From JBGZFC01 sp041846575 (GTDB taxonomy: Bacteria > Bacteroidota > Bacteroidia > Bacteroidales > Dysgonomonadaceae): a stretch of 7,110 bases of DNA. How positions within the stretch are numbered: position 1 is the stretch's first letter; each line of letters opens with the position of its first letter. The stretch is taken from assembly GCA_041846575.1 (NCBI GenBank), contig JBGZFC010000143.1:1-7110 (forward strand), in the 5' to 3' direction. The translations under genes were made by a program, and so were the position numbers. Positions 1 through 6,793 of this stretch are shown piece by piece. The notes beneath the pieces are model-generated. The model did not search any database and was not told the DNA's origin. It saw only the letters and a list, made by a program, of their open reading frames with translations.

Positions 1-242
1 GTAGAAAAGATGCCTCTTGTTTAAATTGTTGATATATTGTAAATTAATGAAGTTTGTCAAAAAAACTTTGCAAAATCTATCTCATTGAATTATAGCTTAT
101 TGTCTGTTGCTTAAAAGCCTACTGCGTAATTTGGGTTTAGTACATAATATTTTCATTTTACTCTGAAATGGTTTGTTGTAAACGATTTCGGTATTTATTT
201 ATGATAACGCAGTAGTATCAAAAGTAAAGCACATCACTATAT
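1..242. other. Non-coding AT-rich region left of the repeat mosaic
   Basis: No open frame here has convincing protein content. The stretch is AT-rich and contains a 12-bp inverted repeat (119-215, listed separately) and a small 6-bp hairpin near 50-72 (AAGTTT / AAACTT) with no T-run after it. A short frame at bases 1-24 ends in TAA and could be the tail of a gene entering from the left, but seven codons cannot be assigned. Together with 243-518 this makes 518 bases without a supportable gene downstream of lepA. Confidence 0.6.
119..215. repeat. 12-bp inverted repeat enclosing 73 bases
   Basis: The left arm CTACTGCGTAAT (119-130) matches the reverse complement of the right arm ATAACGCAGTAG (204-215) at 11 of 12 positions. 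The arms are richer in G and C than the surrounding DNA. The 73-base interior is AT-rich and holds one weak nested hairpin (CATTT / AAATG). It could be the stem of a structured RNA, or the ends of a small non-autonomous element. Nothing in the sequence decides between these. Confidence 0.5.
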
Positions 243-281
243 TGTCATACCGAATGGAGCTTTTAGCGGAATGAAGTATCT
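243..281 (-). repeat. Hairpin repeat element, copy 3 (minus strand, long loop)
   Basis: Read on the minus strand this has the same plan as the copies at 365-391 and 451-478: it opens with AGAT, has a 5-bp stem, a loop starting TCA and ending TTC, and closes with GACA. Stem ATACT (279-275) pairs with GGTAT (251-247), with one G-U pair that forms only if the minus strand is read. The loop is 23 bases rather than 11. The stem bases differ from both other copies, yet pairing is kept. Confidence 0.6.
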
Positions 282-296
282 GTTTTTTTTAGATGC

Positions 297-324
297 AAGA
301 CACAAGAGCCAAGACTTAAGACAT
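297..324 (+). repeat. Heptamer tandem block A, about 4 units
   Basis: Four consecutive 7-base units read AAGACAC, AAGAGCC, AAGACTT and AAGACAT. The units are degenerate but the AAGA start recurs every seven bases. The second unit fits the AANAGCC consensus of blocks B and C. The block lies between hairpin copy 3 and block B. Confidence 0.6.
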
Positions 325-342
325 TTTTATAATATTTCCTAC

Positions 343-363
343 AAAAGCCAAAAGCCAAAAGAA
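343..363 (+). repeat. Heptamer tandem block B, 3 units
   Basis: The units are AAAAGCC, AAAAGCC and AAAAGAA: two identical heptamers and a third that differs in its last two bases. The block ends one base before the AGAT of hairpin copy 1 (T364 intervenes). It shares the AANAGCC consensus with blocks A and C but has A at the variable third position. Confidence 0.7.
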
Positions 364-364
364 T

Positions 365-391
365 AGATTTCTCACTTCGTTCGAAATGACA
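365..391 (+). repeat. Hairpin repeat element, copy 1
   Basis: The element opens AGAT and closes GACA. Stem ATTTC (367-371) pairs fully with GAAAT (383-387) around the 11-base loop TCACTTCGTTC (372-382). The same loop recurs exactly in copy 2 (458-468), while two of the five stem pairs are replaced by different Watson-Crick pairs there. That pattern suggests the hairpin itself is what is conserved. It could be a small dispersed palindromic element; a terminator role is unlikely since no T-run follows. Confidence 0.7.
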
Positions 392-421
392 GAGAGCCGT
401 TTATGATTTGGTAGTGTTGCT

Positions 422-442
422 AACAGCTAACAGCCAACAGCT
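422..442 (+). repeat. Heptamer tandem block C, 3 units
   Basis: The units are AACAGCT, AACAGCC and AACAGCT, preceded by a partial GCT. The period is exactly seven bases. The block has C at the variable third position of the AANAGCC consensus shared with blocks A and B, and lies between hairpin copies 1 and 2. Confidence 0.7.
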
Positions 443-450
443 TATAAAAT

Positions 451-478
451 AGATTCTTCACTTCGTTCAGAATTCACA
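451..478 (+). repeat. Hairpin repeat element, copy 2
   Basis: The element opens AGAT. Stem ATTCT (453-457) pairs with AGAAT (469-473) around the loop TCACTTCGTTC, identical to copy 1. Its closing segment TCACA departs from the GACA of the other copies. An outer inverted pair GATTCT (452-457) / AGAATC (478-483) offers an alternative fold. It is the repeat nearest to lepA, whose stop codon lies about 40 bases away, so it falls in the lepA 3' untranslated region if that transcript runs on. Confidence 0.65.
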
Positions 479-518
479 GAATCGCCCTTAGGCTATGACA
501 AAAAATTTCACGTTCGTT

Positions 519-2306
519 TTAATCCAGCTTCAATACCGCTAAAAACGCTTTTTGCGGAACTTCTACGTTACCAACCTGTTTCATACGCTTTTTACCCTCT
601 TTCTGTTTTTCGAGAAGTTTGCGTTTTCGCGAAATATCGCCACCGTAACATTTTGCTGTAACGTCTTTACGAACGGCTTTCACTGTTTCGCGAGCAATAA
701 CTTTCGCCCCGATAGCTGCCTGAATGGCAATATCAAACTGTTGACGCGGAATTAACTCCTTCAGTTTTTCGCACATGCGACGCCCAAAAGTCTGTGCATT
801 ATCGAAATGCGTAAGCGTCGAAAGTGCATCGACCGACTCGCCGTTAAGCAGAATATCTAACTTAACAAGTTTTGAAGGACGATAATCGTGCATGTGATAA
901 TCGAACGAAGCGTATCCTTTTGATATGCTTTTCAACTTATCGTAGAAATCGATTACAATCTCGCCCAACGGCAAATCGTAGGTAATATCAATTCGGTCGC
1001 CCGAAATATAATCTTGTCTGATAAGTACACCTCGCTTACCCAAACATAGCGTCATTATCGGTCCTATATATGCGGTATTTGTAATTACCGAAGCTCGAAT
1101 AAACGGTTCTTCGATACGGTCGATAAGCGTAAGGTCGGGCAATCCGCTCGGATTGTGCACCTCTTTCATTTTTCCGTGTTTGTCATACACTCGATACGAA
1201 ACGTTGGGAACGGTGGTAATCACATCCATATTAAACTCACGTTCTAGTCGCTCCTGAACGATTTCCATGTGCAACAGTCCCAAAAATCCACAACGAAAAC
1301 CGAAACCCAATGCTACCGAAGATTCGGGTTGGAATGTAAGCGAGGCATCGTTTAATTGAAGTTTTTCGAGCGATGTACGCAAATTCTCAAAATCTTCAGT
1401 CTCTATAGGATACACTCCTGCAAAAACCATCGGTTTTACCTCCTCAAATCCGTCGATAGCACTGTCGGCTGGACGTTTCACGTGCGTGATGGTATCGCCT
1501 ACTTTTACCTCTTTCGAAGTTTTTATTCCGGAAATAATATATCCCACATCGCCACACTCTACCCTGTTACGTGGCACCATATCCATACGAAGAATACCCA
1601 CCTCTTCGGCATTGTACTCTTTTCCGGTATTGATAAATTTTACCAAATCGCCTTTGGCAATGCTTCCGTTCACAATTTTGAAATAGGCTATAATTCCACG
1701 AAACTGATTGAATACCGAATCGAAAATCAACGCTTGCAACGGAGCTTCGGGGTCTCCTTGTGGTGCCGGAATACGTTCAATAATAGCTTGCAAAATTTCT
1801 TCAATTCCGATTCCTGTTTTTCCGCTCGCTCTGATAATGGAAGAACGCTCTACTCCCAACAAATCTACAATTTGGTCTTCCACCTCTTCAGGCATAGCGC
1901 TATCCAAGTCTATTTTATTGAGAATGGGAATAATTTCCAAATCGTGCTCAATTGCCATATATACGTTTGAGATAGTCTGAGCCTGAATACCTTGCGATGC
2001 ATCCACCACCAACAATGCTCCTTCACAAGCAGCAATAGAACGCGACACTTCGTAGGAAAAATCCACGTGTCCCGGAGTATCTATTAAATTGAGTGTATAT
2101 TGTTCGCCATTGTACTCGTACTTCATTTCTATGGCGTGGCTTTTGATGGTTATACCTCGCTCACGTTCCAAATCCATATTGTCAAGCACCTGCGATTGTA
2201 AATCTTCTGCTTCAAGAGTTTTAGTAAATTCCAACAGCCTGTCGGCAAGAGTACTCTTACCGTGGTCGATATGAGCAATAATACAAAAATTGCGTATTTT
2301 CTTCAT
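519..2306 (-). CDS. lepA: Elongation factor 4 (LepA), ribosome-associated GTPase
   Basis: LepA is a translational GTPase that acts on the ribosome; back-translocation and roles in initiation or ribosome assembly have been proposed for the family. At 595 residues it is essentially full length (E. coli LepA is about 599). The G domain comes first: P-loop AHIDHGKST (11-19), RGITIK (50-55), DTPGH (76-80, with the catalytic-type His80), NKID (130-133) and SGKTG (161-165). Domain II follows from about 185. The EF-G-like segment has GFRCGFLGLLHMEI (336-349). The later part includes KGYASFDY (463-470) and the LepA-specific basic C-terminal domain ending in VPQKAFLAVLKLD. The ATG at 2304-2306 gives the family's usual MKKIRNFCIIAHIDHGKST start. 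It follows asnS after 133 bases. No clear promoter is visible in that gap, so read-through from asnS is possible. Confidence 0.97.
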   Translation of the reverse strand: MKKIRNFCIIAHIDHGKSTLADRLLEFTKTLEAEDLQSQVLDNMDLERERGITIKSHAIEMKYEYNGEQYTLNLIDTPGHVDFSYEVSRSIAACEGALLVVDASQGIQAQTISNVYMAIEHDLEIIPILNKIDLDSAMPEEVEDQIVDLLGVERSSIIRASGKTGIGIEEILQAIIERIPAPQGDPEAPLQALIFDSVFNQFRGIIAYFKIVNGSIAKGDLVKFINTGKEYNAEEVGILRMDMVPRNRVECGDVGYIISGIKTSKEVKVGDTITHVKRPADSAIDGFEEVKPMVFAGVYPIETEDFENLRTSLEKLQLNDASLTFQPESSVALGFGFRCGFLGLLHMEIVQERLEREFNMDVITTVPNVSYRVYDKHGKMKEVHNPSGLPDLTLIDRIEEPFIRASVITNTAYIGPIMTLCLGKRGVLIRQDYISGDRIDITYDLPLGEIVIDFYDKLKSISKGYASFDYHMHDYRPSKLVKLDILLNGESVDALSTLTHFDNAQTFGRRMCEKLKELIPRQQFDIAIQAAIGAKVIARETVKAVRKDVTAKCYGGDISRKRKLLEKQKEGKKRMKQVGNVEVPQKAFLAVLKLD

Positions 2307-2439
2307 CTATTATTTTTATTCTAATCTACAAATCAGTTTAAAACATTGAATAAACTTTGGCTAAAGTCATATTGTTGTTTTATTCTTTTAACCACGAGCT
2401 AAAGCTAGTTGTAACTGATAATTATTATTGATACACCTA

Positions 2440-3837
2440 TTAAAATTCAGCGTTATTAGGTGTTCTCGGGAACGGAATTACGTCACGAATGTTTGCCATT
2501 CCGGTAACAAAGAGCATCAAACGTTCAAAACCGAGACCGAAACCTGAGTGAGGGGCAGTACCAAATTTGCGTATTTCCAAATACCACCAAATCGGGTCGA
2601 TATTCATTCCAATCTCCTCTACCCGCTTCATCAGTTTGTCATAATTATCTTCACGTTCCGAACCGCCGATAATTTCGCCGATTTTCGGGAAAAGTACGTC
2701 CATAGCGCGAACGGTTTTGCTATCGTCGTTCTGTTTCATATAGAACGATTTAATTTCGGCAGGATAATCAGTTAAAATTACAGGACATTTGAAATGTTTT
2801 TCTACCAAATAACGTTCGTGTTCCGACTGCAAATCGGCGCCCCAGAATACAGGAAACTCGAATTTGTGTCCTGATTCTTCCAATATTTTCACACCTTCGG
2901 TATATGTAAGTCGAATGAAATCGTTTTCTACAACGAATTTCAACCTGTTTATCAGCTCTTTGTCGTACATCTCACTCAAAAACTCGATGTCGTCCATACA
3001 GTTATCCAATGCGTATTGAATAAGATATTTCAGAAAATCTTCCGCCAAATCCATATTGTCGTTAATATCGTTGAAAGCTACTTCCGGTTCAATCATCCAA
3101 AACTCGGCAAGGTGACGCGGAGTGTTTGAGTTTTCTGCACGGAACGTAGGACCGAATGTATAAATAGCTCCGAGAGCCATCGCTCCAAGTTCTCCTTCCA
3201 ATTGTCCGGAAACGGTCAGGTTGGTTTGACGACCGAAAAAGTCTTGCGAAAAATCCACTTTTCCCTCTTCTGTTCTCGGCACATTGTTCATATCTAACGT
3301 TGTAACCTCAAACATAGAGCCTGCTCCTTCGGCATCGGAAGCGGTAATAAGCGGTGTGTGGAAATAGTAAAAACCTCTATCGTTAAAATATTTGTGAATT
3401 GCGTACGCCATGTGATGTCTCATGCGGAATATCGCTCCAAAAGTATTAGTTCGAGGGCGCAAATAGGCGATTTCACGCAAAAACTCCAACGAGTGTCCTT
3501 TCTTTTGTAGCGGATAGGTTACAGGGTCGGCAGTACCGTATATTTCAATCTCTTTAGCCTGAATTTCAACCGATTGTCCTTTTCCTTGCGATTCAACCAA
3601 TATTCCGTTCACGTTGATACACGCTCCGGTAGTTATAGGTTTAAGATATTCTTCTCCAAACTCAGCTATATCAATAACAATCTGAATATTATTAATGGTA
3701 GAACCGTCGTTTAACGCAACAAAGCTTACATTTTTATTACCACGACGAGTGCGTACCCATCCTTTTACATTTATCTCTTCACCGAAGTTTTTAGATTTCA
3801 ACACCTCGGCAATAACTGTTCTTTTTATTTGTTTCAT
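2440..3837 (-). CDS. asnS: Asparaginyl-tRNA synthetase
   Basis: This cytoplasmic class IIb synthetase charges tRNA-Asn with asparagine using ATP. The 465 residues match the usual bacterial length. An N-terminal OB-fold anticodon-binding domain (about 15-105, with VKGWVRTRR at 24-32) is followed by the class II catalytic core. Motif 2 covers TFRAENSNTPRHLAEFWMIE (231-250) and motif 3 is GFGLGFERL (432-440). The C-terminus FPRTPNNAEF (456-465) is the AsnRS form of this ending and helps separate it from AspRS, whose bacterial form also carries a GAD insertion that is absent here. The ATG at 3835-3837 is preceded by AGGAG with a 6-base spacer. Presence of AsnRS suggests direct Asn-tRNA formation, but does not exclude an amidotransferase route elsewhere in the genome. 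Confidence 0.97.
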   Translation of the reverse strand: MKQIKRTVIAEVLKSKNFGEEINVKGWVRTRRGNKNVSFVALNDGSTINNIQIVIDIAEFGEEYLKPITTGACINVNGILVESQGKGQSVEIQAKEIEIYGTADPVTYPLQKKGHSLEFLREIAYLRPRTNTFGAIFRMRHHMAYAIHKYFNDRGFYYFHTPLITASDAEGAGSMFEVTTLDMNNVPRTEEGKVDFSQDFFGRQTNLTVSGQLEGELGAMALGAIYTFGPTFRAENSNTPRHLAEFWMIEPEVAFNDINDNMDLAEDFLKYLIQYALDNCMDDIEFLSEMYDKELINRLKFVVENDFIRLTYTEGVKILEESGHKFEFPVFWGADLQSEHERYLVEKHFKCPVILTDYPAEIKSFYMKQNDDSKTVRAMDVLFPKIGEIIGGSEREDNYDKLMKRVEEIGMNIDPIWWYLEIRKFGTAPHSGFGLGFERLMLFVTGMANIRDVIPFPRTPNNAEF

Positions 3838-3843
3838 ATTTAA

Positions 3844-3848
3844 CTCCT
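3844..3848 (-). promoter_or_regulatory. Shine-Dalgarno-like site before asnS
   Basis: The minus strand reads AGGAG, then six bases, then the asnS ATG. This is a canonical spacing. The other three genes show only A/T-rich sequence before their starts, as is usual in Bacteroidota, where Shine-Dalgarno sequences are rarely used. It supports the chosen asnS start, but may be coincidental. Confidence 0.5.
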
Positions 3849-3887
3849 AAATCCCTAAATAAAGGAAATTATTGTATAATGCTTATT

Positions 3888-3919
3888 TTGTTTCAAATGA
3901 CAGCGAAACAATATTGTTT
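3888..3919. other. Two competing hairpins in the gap between the pseudouridine synthase gene and asnS
   Basis: TTGTTTC (3888-3894) pairs with GAAACAA (3905-3911) around a 10-base loop. Overlapping it is the perfect 14-base palindrome AAACAATATTGTTT (3906-3919). The two folds share bases and exclude each other. A T-run (3917-3923) follows on the plus strand only, so as a terminator it would face against the genes. On the coding strand the A-run precedes the hairpins, which does not fit a terminator for the upstream gene. Confidence 0.4.
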
Positions 3920-3942
3920 TTTTATTTTTAATCTATAATTTA

Positions 3943-4992
3943 TTAGTCGAATGCTCCCATTCGAAGCATATTAACCTCTTGTTCTGTCAGATAACGCCAT
4001 TTGCCGCGAGACAGATTTTTCTTTGTAAGTCCCGCAAAATATACTCTGTCGAGTTTTATCACACGATAACCCAGTTTCTCGAATACTCGACGTACAACTC
4101 TATTTTTTCCCGAATGAATTTCGATACCCACTTGCGATAAATCTTCTTCGGTAACGTAGCTGATGGCATCTGCATGAATTTCTCCATCTTCCAGCTCTAT
4201 ACCGTCGGCAATAGCCTGCATGTGTTCCATCGCTACTGGTTTATCCAACCAAACCTGATAGATTTTTCGTTTCTCGTATTTGGGATGAGTCAATTTCGAT
4301 GCCAAATCGCCATCGTTTGTCAACAGCAAAACTCCCATGGTAGCTCTGTCTAAACGTCCAACCGGATAGATTCGCTCCTGACAAGCACTTTTCACCAGGT
4401 CCATTACCGTTTTGCGGTTTTCGGGATCGTCGGTAGTTGTTACAAAACCTTTCGGTTTGTTTAGCAATACATACACTTTACTCTCCAAAGTTAAAGGTTG
4501 GTCGTTGAAAAGTACTGTATCAGAACGGGTGATTTTTGTCCCCAATTCGTTAACTACCAGACCATTTACCTTTACTGCACCCGCCAGTATATGCTCATCG
4601 GCTTCACGACGAGAACAAACTCCTGCATTTGCCAAATATTTATTCAAACGAATTGGTGCATTAGGGTCAGCATTCTCTTTATATTTAATTTGTTTGAACG
4701 GTTTCTTCTTTTTTACAAGTTTTTTGGGCTGCCTGTTTCCCGATTGCTGATAACTGTTTCTGTTTTCACGATTTTCGTTATTGTCGTATGGCTTTCTATA
4801 CCTATTATCTCTTGTGTCTTGTTGTTGAATACGCTCGCCTACTCTGGGACGGCGTTTTTTTAATCCGTTATCTCTCACATTGCCTTGGTTGCTCTCATTT
4901 CTATTTTGGTTTTTATATGGAGCGACGTGTCTCTCATTTCCTGCATTGTCATAGCCTTGAGCCATGCGTGCATCTTTGTTGTTTGTATTCAT
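3943..4992 (-). CDS. rluB: RsuA/RluB-family 23S rRNA pseudouridine synthase
   Basis: The family converts a specific rRNA uridine to pseudouridine; RluB acts on 23S helix 80 (U2605 in E. coli), and the exact target here is inferred. Residue numbers count from a GTG at 5019. Residues 10-120 are low complexity, rich in Asn, Arg, Gln and Lys, and probably disordered and RNA-binding. An S4 RNA-binding domain follows (about 123-170, IRLNKYLANAGVCSRREAD). The catalytic domain has LLNKPKGFVTT (185-195), GRLDR (221-225, nucleophile Asp224) and LLLTNDGDLA (231-240), and ends with the family's NRVVRRVFEKLGY (306-318). The start chosen is the ATG at 4990-4992 (residue 10), preceded by an A-rich stretch; the in-frame GTG at 5017-5019 would add nine residues. 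The gene lies about 93 bases after purB and 105 before asnS. RluE or RluF-type specificity cannot be excluded. Confidence 0.88.
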   Translation of the reverse strand: MNTNNKDARMAQGYDNAGNERHVAPYKNQNRNESNQGNVRDNGLKKRRPRVGERIQQQDTRDNRYRKPYDNNENRENRNSYQQSGNRQPKKLVKKKKPFKQIKYKENADPNAPIRLNKYLANAGVCSRREADEHILAGAVKVNGLVVNELGTKITRSDTVLFNDQPLTLESKVYVLLNKPKGFVTTTDDPENRKTVMDLVKSACQERIYPVGRLDRATMGVLLLTNDGDLASKLTHPKYEKRKIYQVWLDKPVAMEHMQAIADGIELEDGEIHADAISYVTEEDLSQVGIEIHSGKNRVVRRVFEKLGYRVIKLDRVYFAGLTKKNLSRGKWRYLTEQEVNMLRMGAFD

Positions 4993-5085
4993 TTTTGTTT
5001 GTTTTTTTATTAACCTCACGGTTTTTTTTTATTTATAAAACATTGTTCGCAACTTTATTTTGACAGTTGCAATCTATTTTGATTT

Positions 5086-6429
5086 TCAAATTCCCGTATA
5101 GTTGTGTGGTGTAATCGATTTCAACTCTTTTTTAACCCCATCACTCACATTTAGTGTATCAATAAATTCTGAGATTATCTCCATAGTGATATGAGTATTT
5201 GTTCTTGTCAGCCCTTTCAGAGCTTCGTATGGTTTTGGATATCCTTCACGCCTTAATATAGTTTGAATAGCTTCCGCAACCACAGCCCAATTGTTTTCAA
5301 GATCTTTTTCTATTGCATCACTATTTAACACTAACTTATTTATACCTTTTGTTGCATTTTTTATCGCGAGTAGTCCGTGAGCCATTGGCATTCCTATATT
5401 TCTTGTAACGGTTGAATCGGTCAAGTCGCGTTGCAGGCGAGATATAGGCAGTTTAGCCGCCAGATGTTCCAAAAGTGCATTGGCGATGCCTAAATTTCCT
5501 TCGGCATTCTCAAAATCAATAGGATTTACTTTGTGTGGCATAGCCGATGAACCTACTTCGCCCTCTTTTATCTTTTGTTTGAAGTATTCCATCGAAATGT
5601 ATTGCCACATATCTCGGGCAAAATCTATTAATATTGTATTGATTCTCTTTAACGCGTCGAAAGATGCCGCCAAAGCATCGTAATTTGATATTTGAGTGGT
5701 GTATTCTTCGCGAAACAGCCCCAAACTCTCTTGAAGAAACTTACTTCCGAAAGCTTTCCAATCTACCGACGGATATGCCACGTGATGTGCGTTGAAATTG
5801 CCCGTTGCTCCGCCAAACTTTGCTTTTGCAGGAATATGTTTCAATACTTCAATCTGATTGTTAAGTCGATAAGCAAATACTTTCAACTCTTTTCCCAATC
5901 GTGTTGGCGATGCCGGTTGCCCATGTGTACGTGCAAGCATCGGAACATTCTTCCACTCTTCGGCATGACGGCTGATAAGAACGCACAATTCATCTAAAGC
6001 AGGAATATATATATCGTTTAAAGCTTCTCGCCACATCATTGGCGTAGCCGTATTATTTATATCTTGCGATGTTAGCCCAAAATGGATAAACTCTTTATAC
6101 CTTTCCAAACCAAGTTCGTCAAACTTCTCTTTAAGAAAATATTCAACAGCCTTAACATCGTGATTGGTTGTTTTTTCTATCTCTTTTGCACGTAAGGCAT
6201 CTGTTTCGGAAAAATTATCGACAATCTCTCTTAAAACGCTATATATAGATTTGTTTATATTATTGAGAGGTGAAATATTTAGTTCACAAAGTGCAATAAA
6301 ATATTCGACCTCTACCCTTACACGATACTTTATAAGTGCGTACTCAGAAAAATATTCAGCTAATTCATCAACTTTATCTCTATATCTGCCATCAATGGGC
6401 GAAATTGCTGTCAGTAAATTTAATTTCAT
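5086..6429 (-). CDS. purB: Adenylosuccinate lyase
   Basis: PurB catalyses two beta-eliminations of fumarate in purine synthesis: SAICAR to AICAR, and adenylosuccinate to AMP. It acts in the cytoplasm as a homotetramer. The 447 residues are close to E. coli PurB (456), and the N-terminus MKLNLLTAISPIDGRYRDKV resembles that enzyme's, placing it in the E. coli-like subgroup. Visible motifs are TNHDVKAVEYFLK (88-100), LTSQDINNTA (119-128), ARTHGQPASPT (166-176, with the general-acid-type His169) and the fumarase/aspartase-superfamily signature SSAMPHKVNPIDFENAEGNL (294-313), whose Ser295 is the expected catalytic serine of the flexible loop. The ATG at 6427-6429 follows an A/T-rich leader without Shine-Dalgarno. 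It is the first gene of the minus-strand cluster and is divergent from the tRNA gene. Confidence 0.97.
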   Translation of the reverse strand: MKLNLLTAISPIDGRYRDKVDELAEYFSEYALIKYRVRVEVEYFIALCELNISPLNNINKSIYSVLREIVDNFSETDALRAKEIEKTTNHDVKAVEYFLKEKFDELGLERYKEFIHFGLTSQDINNTATPMMWREALNDIYIPALDELCVLISRHAEEWKNVPMLARTHGQPASPTRLGKELKVFAYRLNNQIEVLKHIPAKAKFGGATGNFNAHHVAYPSVDWKAFGSKFLQESLGLFREEYTTQISNYDALAASFDALKRINTILIDFARDMWQYISMEYFKQKIKEGEVGSSAMPHKVNPIDFENAEGNLGIANALLEHLAAKLPISRLQRDLTDSTVTRNIGMPMAHGLLAIKNATKGINKLVLNSDAIEKDLENNWAVVAEAIQTILRREGYPKPYEALKGLTRTNTHITMEIISEFIDTLNVSDGVKKELKSITPHNYTGI

Positions 6430-6502
6430 TATTTATTTGTTGTAAAGATGTGTTTATATAGAATATAGAAATACAAATTTCTTATCAAAAATAATAATTT
6501 GA

Positions 6503-6510
6503 CAAATATA
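6503..6510 (-). promoter_or_regulatory. Candidate -7 box of the purB promoter
   Basis: The minus strand reads TATATTTG, a full match to the Bacteroidota -7 consensus TAnnTTTG. A start a few bases downstream would give a leader of about 65-70 bases before the purB ATG. No TTG sits at the expected -33 position, where the strand is A-rich, so support rests on one box. It is the only match to TAnnTTTG found by eye on the minus strand in the gaps of this cluster. Confidence 0.45.
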
Positions 6511-6623
6511 GACTTTTTTTTGATTTTATCTTTATTACTATTGCATTTATTTGTAATTCAAACACAAAAATAATGATAATTGTAGAGTTGAAAAAATTTT
6601 ATGAAAAAAATTCGCAAAATATT

Positions 6624-6653
6624 TTGGCAGGTAATAAAAATGATATATCTTTG
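6624..6653 (+). promoter_or_regulatory. Bacteroidota-type promoter for tRNA-Val
   Basis: TTG (6624-6626) is followed after 19 bases by TATCTTTG (6646-6653). Both match the primary sigma-factor consensus known for Bacteroidota (TTG around -33, TAnnTTTG around -7) at the expected spacing. Transcription should start near 6658-6661, giving a 5' leader of about 52-55 bases that RNase P would remove before the mature tRNA end at 6713. Confidence 0.75.
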
Positions 6654-6712
6654 CATCGTTTTTCAGGAAAACAGATGTCAAGCGTGGCAAAAATCTAAAG
6701 AAAAAGCATCTC

Positions 6713-6787
6713 GGGCGTTTAGCTCAGCTGGTTCAGAGCACCTGCCTTACAAGCAGGGGGTCAATGGTTCGAATCCGTTAACGCCCA
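6713..6787 (+). tRNA. tRNA-Val (anticodon UAC)
   Basis: A complete cloverleaf can be drawn. The acceptor GGGCGTT (6713-6719) pairs with AACGCCC (6780-6786), and the discriminator base is A6787. The D arm is GCTC / GAGC (6722-6725 / 6736-6739). The anticodon stem CCTGC / GCAGG encloses loop CTTACAA (6746-6752) with anticodon TAC at 6748-6750, reading GUA and, by wobble, other valine codons. The T arm AATGG / CCGTT encloses TTCGAAT (6768-6774). The variable loop is five bases. The 3' CCA is not encoded (CAA follows the discriminator), so it must be added by the CCA-adding enzyme. The gene stands alone between its own promoter and terminator. Confidence 0.97.
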
Positions 6788-6793
6788 CAAATC

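Noticed and set aside
1..24. Possible tail of a plus-strand gene ending in TAA at 22-24
   Set aside because: Seven codons with no recognisable motif cannot be told from chance.
297..480. CRISPR array
   Set aside because: The repeats are heptamers and imperfect hairpins without regular spacers of about 30 bases, and no cas gene is present.
1356..1970. Plus-strand open frame of 204 codons antisense to lepA
   Set aside because: It is a shadow of the well-supported lepA frame, with no recognisable motif. The same applies to the other plus-strand frames over lepA, asnS, rluB and purB.
2307..2439. Promoter or terminator between asnS and lepA
   Set aside because: No TAnnTTTG box and no clean stem with a T-run was found on the minus strand; the AGCT-AA-AGCT palindrome near 2397-2406 is too short.
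5049..5070. Hairpin GCAACT / AGTTGC between purB and rluB
   Set aside because: The stem is only six pairs with a ten-base loop, and on the coding strand it is followed by A-rich rather than T-rich sequence, so it is not a convincing purB terminator.
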